NCBI GenBank assembly: GCA_009777365.1
Contig: WRLZ01000047.1
Span: 1 to 5,907, forward strand
Length of the DNA stretch: 5,907 nt
DNA from: Candidatus Saccharimonadota bacterium
GTDB taxonomy: Bacteria; Patescibacteriota; Saccharimonadia; Saccharimonadales; Saccharimonadaceae
Direction of reading: 5' to 3'
Shown one piece after another: positions 5,126 through 5,907 of the stretch. A program made the position numbers and the translations under genes. The first letter of the stretch is position 1, and each line of letters opens with the position of its first letter. The notes under the pieces are model-generated. The model had not been told where the DNA came from and searched no databases. It saw only the letters and a program-made list of their open reading frames with translations.

Positions 5126-5819
5126 TAAAAGTATAATCAAGGTGGAAAAACTAGAGAAAATCTACGGCAAGGGTACAGTCAAAACCCATGCTTTAAGGAA
5201 TATAAGCATAAGCATCCCCAAAGGCTCATTCTCCTGTCTGATTGGAAAATCTGGACACGGCAAAAGCACATTGCTCAATCTAATCGGCGGCCTAGACAGG
5301 CCAACAGATGGGAAAATCTACATTGAGGGAATAGACATTACAAAACTTAATAATAGTCAACTAGCAGAGCTACGCGCAGAGAAAATTGGATTTGTTTTTC
5401 AATTCTTCAATCTATTACCAAATCTCACAGCGCTTGAAAACATCCAAGCCTCAATGATGTGGGGCAAAACCCCAAAAAACGATCAGAGCACAAAAGCGAG
5501 AGAGCTCCTTGATATGGTCGGCCTATCTGATAAAGCAAACTCAAAGCCAAGTGAGCTCTCTGGAGGGCAACAACAAAGAGTCTCTATAGCAAGAGCACTA
5601 GCCAATGACCCAAGCATCCTGCTCATGGACGAGCCAACTGGTAACCTAGATTCCGAATCCGAAGAGGAAGTCCTAAAACATATCTTCAATATTCATAAGA
5701 GCGGCAAGACTATCGTAATAGTCACCCACAATAATGAATTGGCCAAAAAAGCAGATCTATTGTTCGAGATCCGAGACGGTAAGCTGAATAATCCAAAAAG
5801 CAAAACTCGCACCAAGTAG
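5118..5819 (+). CDS. ABC transporter ATP-binding protein (MacB/LolD type)
   Basis: The 233-residue nucleotide-binding subunit is complete. It has Walker A GKSGHGKST (43-51), Q-loop Gln95 (VFQFFNLLPNLTALEN, typical of the MacB/LolD class), signature LSGGQ (147-151), Walker B SILLMDE (166-172), D-loop NLD (176-178) and switch His204. It should pair as a dimer with the FtsX-type permease encoded just upstream. The start at 5118 lies within the last codons of the permease gene and has GGAGG (5104-5108) nine bases before it, so the two subunits are translationally coupled. It has no fused membrane domain, unlike E. coli MacB. The basic C-terminal tail (PKSKTRTK) is unremarkable. It is the last gene of the operon; I see no clear terminator after it. 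Confidence 0.95.
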   Translation: MANKSIIKVEKLEKIYGKGTVKTHALRNISISIPKGSFSCLIGKSGHGKSTLLNLIGGLDRPTDGKIYIEGIDITKLNNSQLAELRAEKIGFVFQFFNLLPNLTALENIQASMMWGKTPKNDQSTKARELLDMVGLSDKANSKPSELSGGQQQRVSIARALANDPSILLMDEPTGNLDSESEEEVLKHIFNIHKSGKTIVIVTHNNELAKKADLLFEIRDGKLNNPKSKTRTK

Positions 5820-5825
5820 CGACAT

Positions 5826-5907
5826 CTAGTTTATCCTATTACTCTCAGACACCGCATCCCGAAACGCCCTCATAATATCATAAATCTGATCCAAATTATT
5901 CTCATGG
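5826..5907 (-). CDS. C-terminal end of a convergent gene (partial)
   Basis: A minus-strand frame enters from the right edge and runs 26 codons to TAG at 5828-5826. The residues include NNLDQIYDIMRAFRDAVSES, an amphipathic, helix-like composition with balanced charge that looks like real protein. The gene would converge on the ABC operon and end 6 nt from its last stop. No family can be named from so short a piece, and chance openness over 82 bp is quite possible. Confidence 0.4.
   Translation of the reverse strand, partial: HENNLDQIYDIMRAFRDAVSESNRIN

Overview
The window looks like chromosomal DNA from a small-genome bacterium, most likely of the Patescibacteria/CPR (perhaps Saccharibacteria). 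The signs are a compact 720-residue FtsK with a very short linker, fragments of C-type-lectin/FGE-like tails ending in W..RGG...AGV...GFR (a type I associate with surface or variable proteins in that group), and a tRNA-Arg with the unusual anticodon GCG. The lineage is inference; no marker gene here settles it. All visible stop codons are TAA or TAG, and no gene requires UGA to be read as an amino acid.

Region 1 (1-872) has no intact protein gene. A minus-strand tRNA-Arg(GCG), with a good promoter and a probable terminator, is flanked by two related minus-strand fragments of a surface-protein tail. They share a 27-bp block (26/27 identical) and an exact 14-bp block, and each has an in-frame stop upstream and no N-terminal domain. 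They look like decayed or silent cassettes. To the right come a perfect 15-bp palindrome and a strong promoter for ftsK.

Region 2 (873-3035) is ftsK, the DNA translocase of division and chromosome segregation. Its promoter is placed so that the first transcribed base should be the A of the ATG, so the mRNA is probably leaderless.

Region 3 (3070-5819) is the most interesting part: a metal-responsive operon on the plus strand. It encodes an ArsR-family repressor with a metallothionein-like Cys-rich tail, a membrane-anchored HMA (GMTCGRC) metal-binding protein, a MacB/FtsX-type ABC permease and its ATPase. The repressor promoter has an 11-1-11 palindrome over its -10. A second promoter before the HMA gene has a related ATGT...ACAT palindrome over its -10. 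A strong internal Shine-Dalgarno in the repressor gene could also start an 18-residue Cys-rich peptide. I infer this circuit: metal releases the repressor, the Cys-rich tail or peptide buffers metal inside the cell, the HMA protein captures metal outside the membrane, and the ABC pair moves metal or a metal-damaged substrate. The metal (Cu(I) is my first guess) and the substrate are not shown by the sequence. Arginine codon use differs sharply from ftsK, which suggests the operon was acquired.

Region 4 (5826-5907) is probably the C-terminal end of a convergent gene that runs off the right edge.
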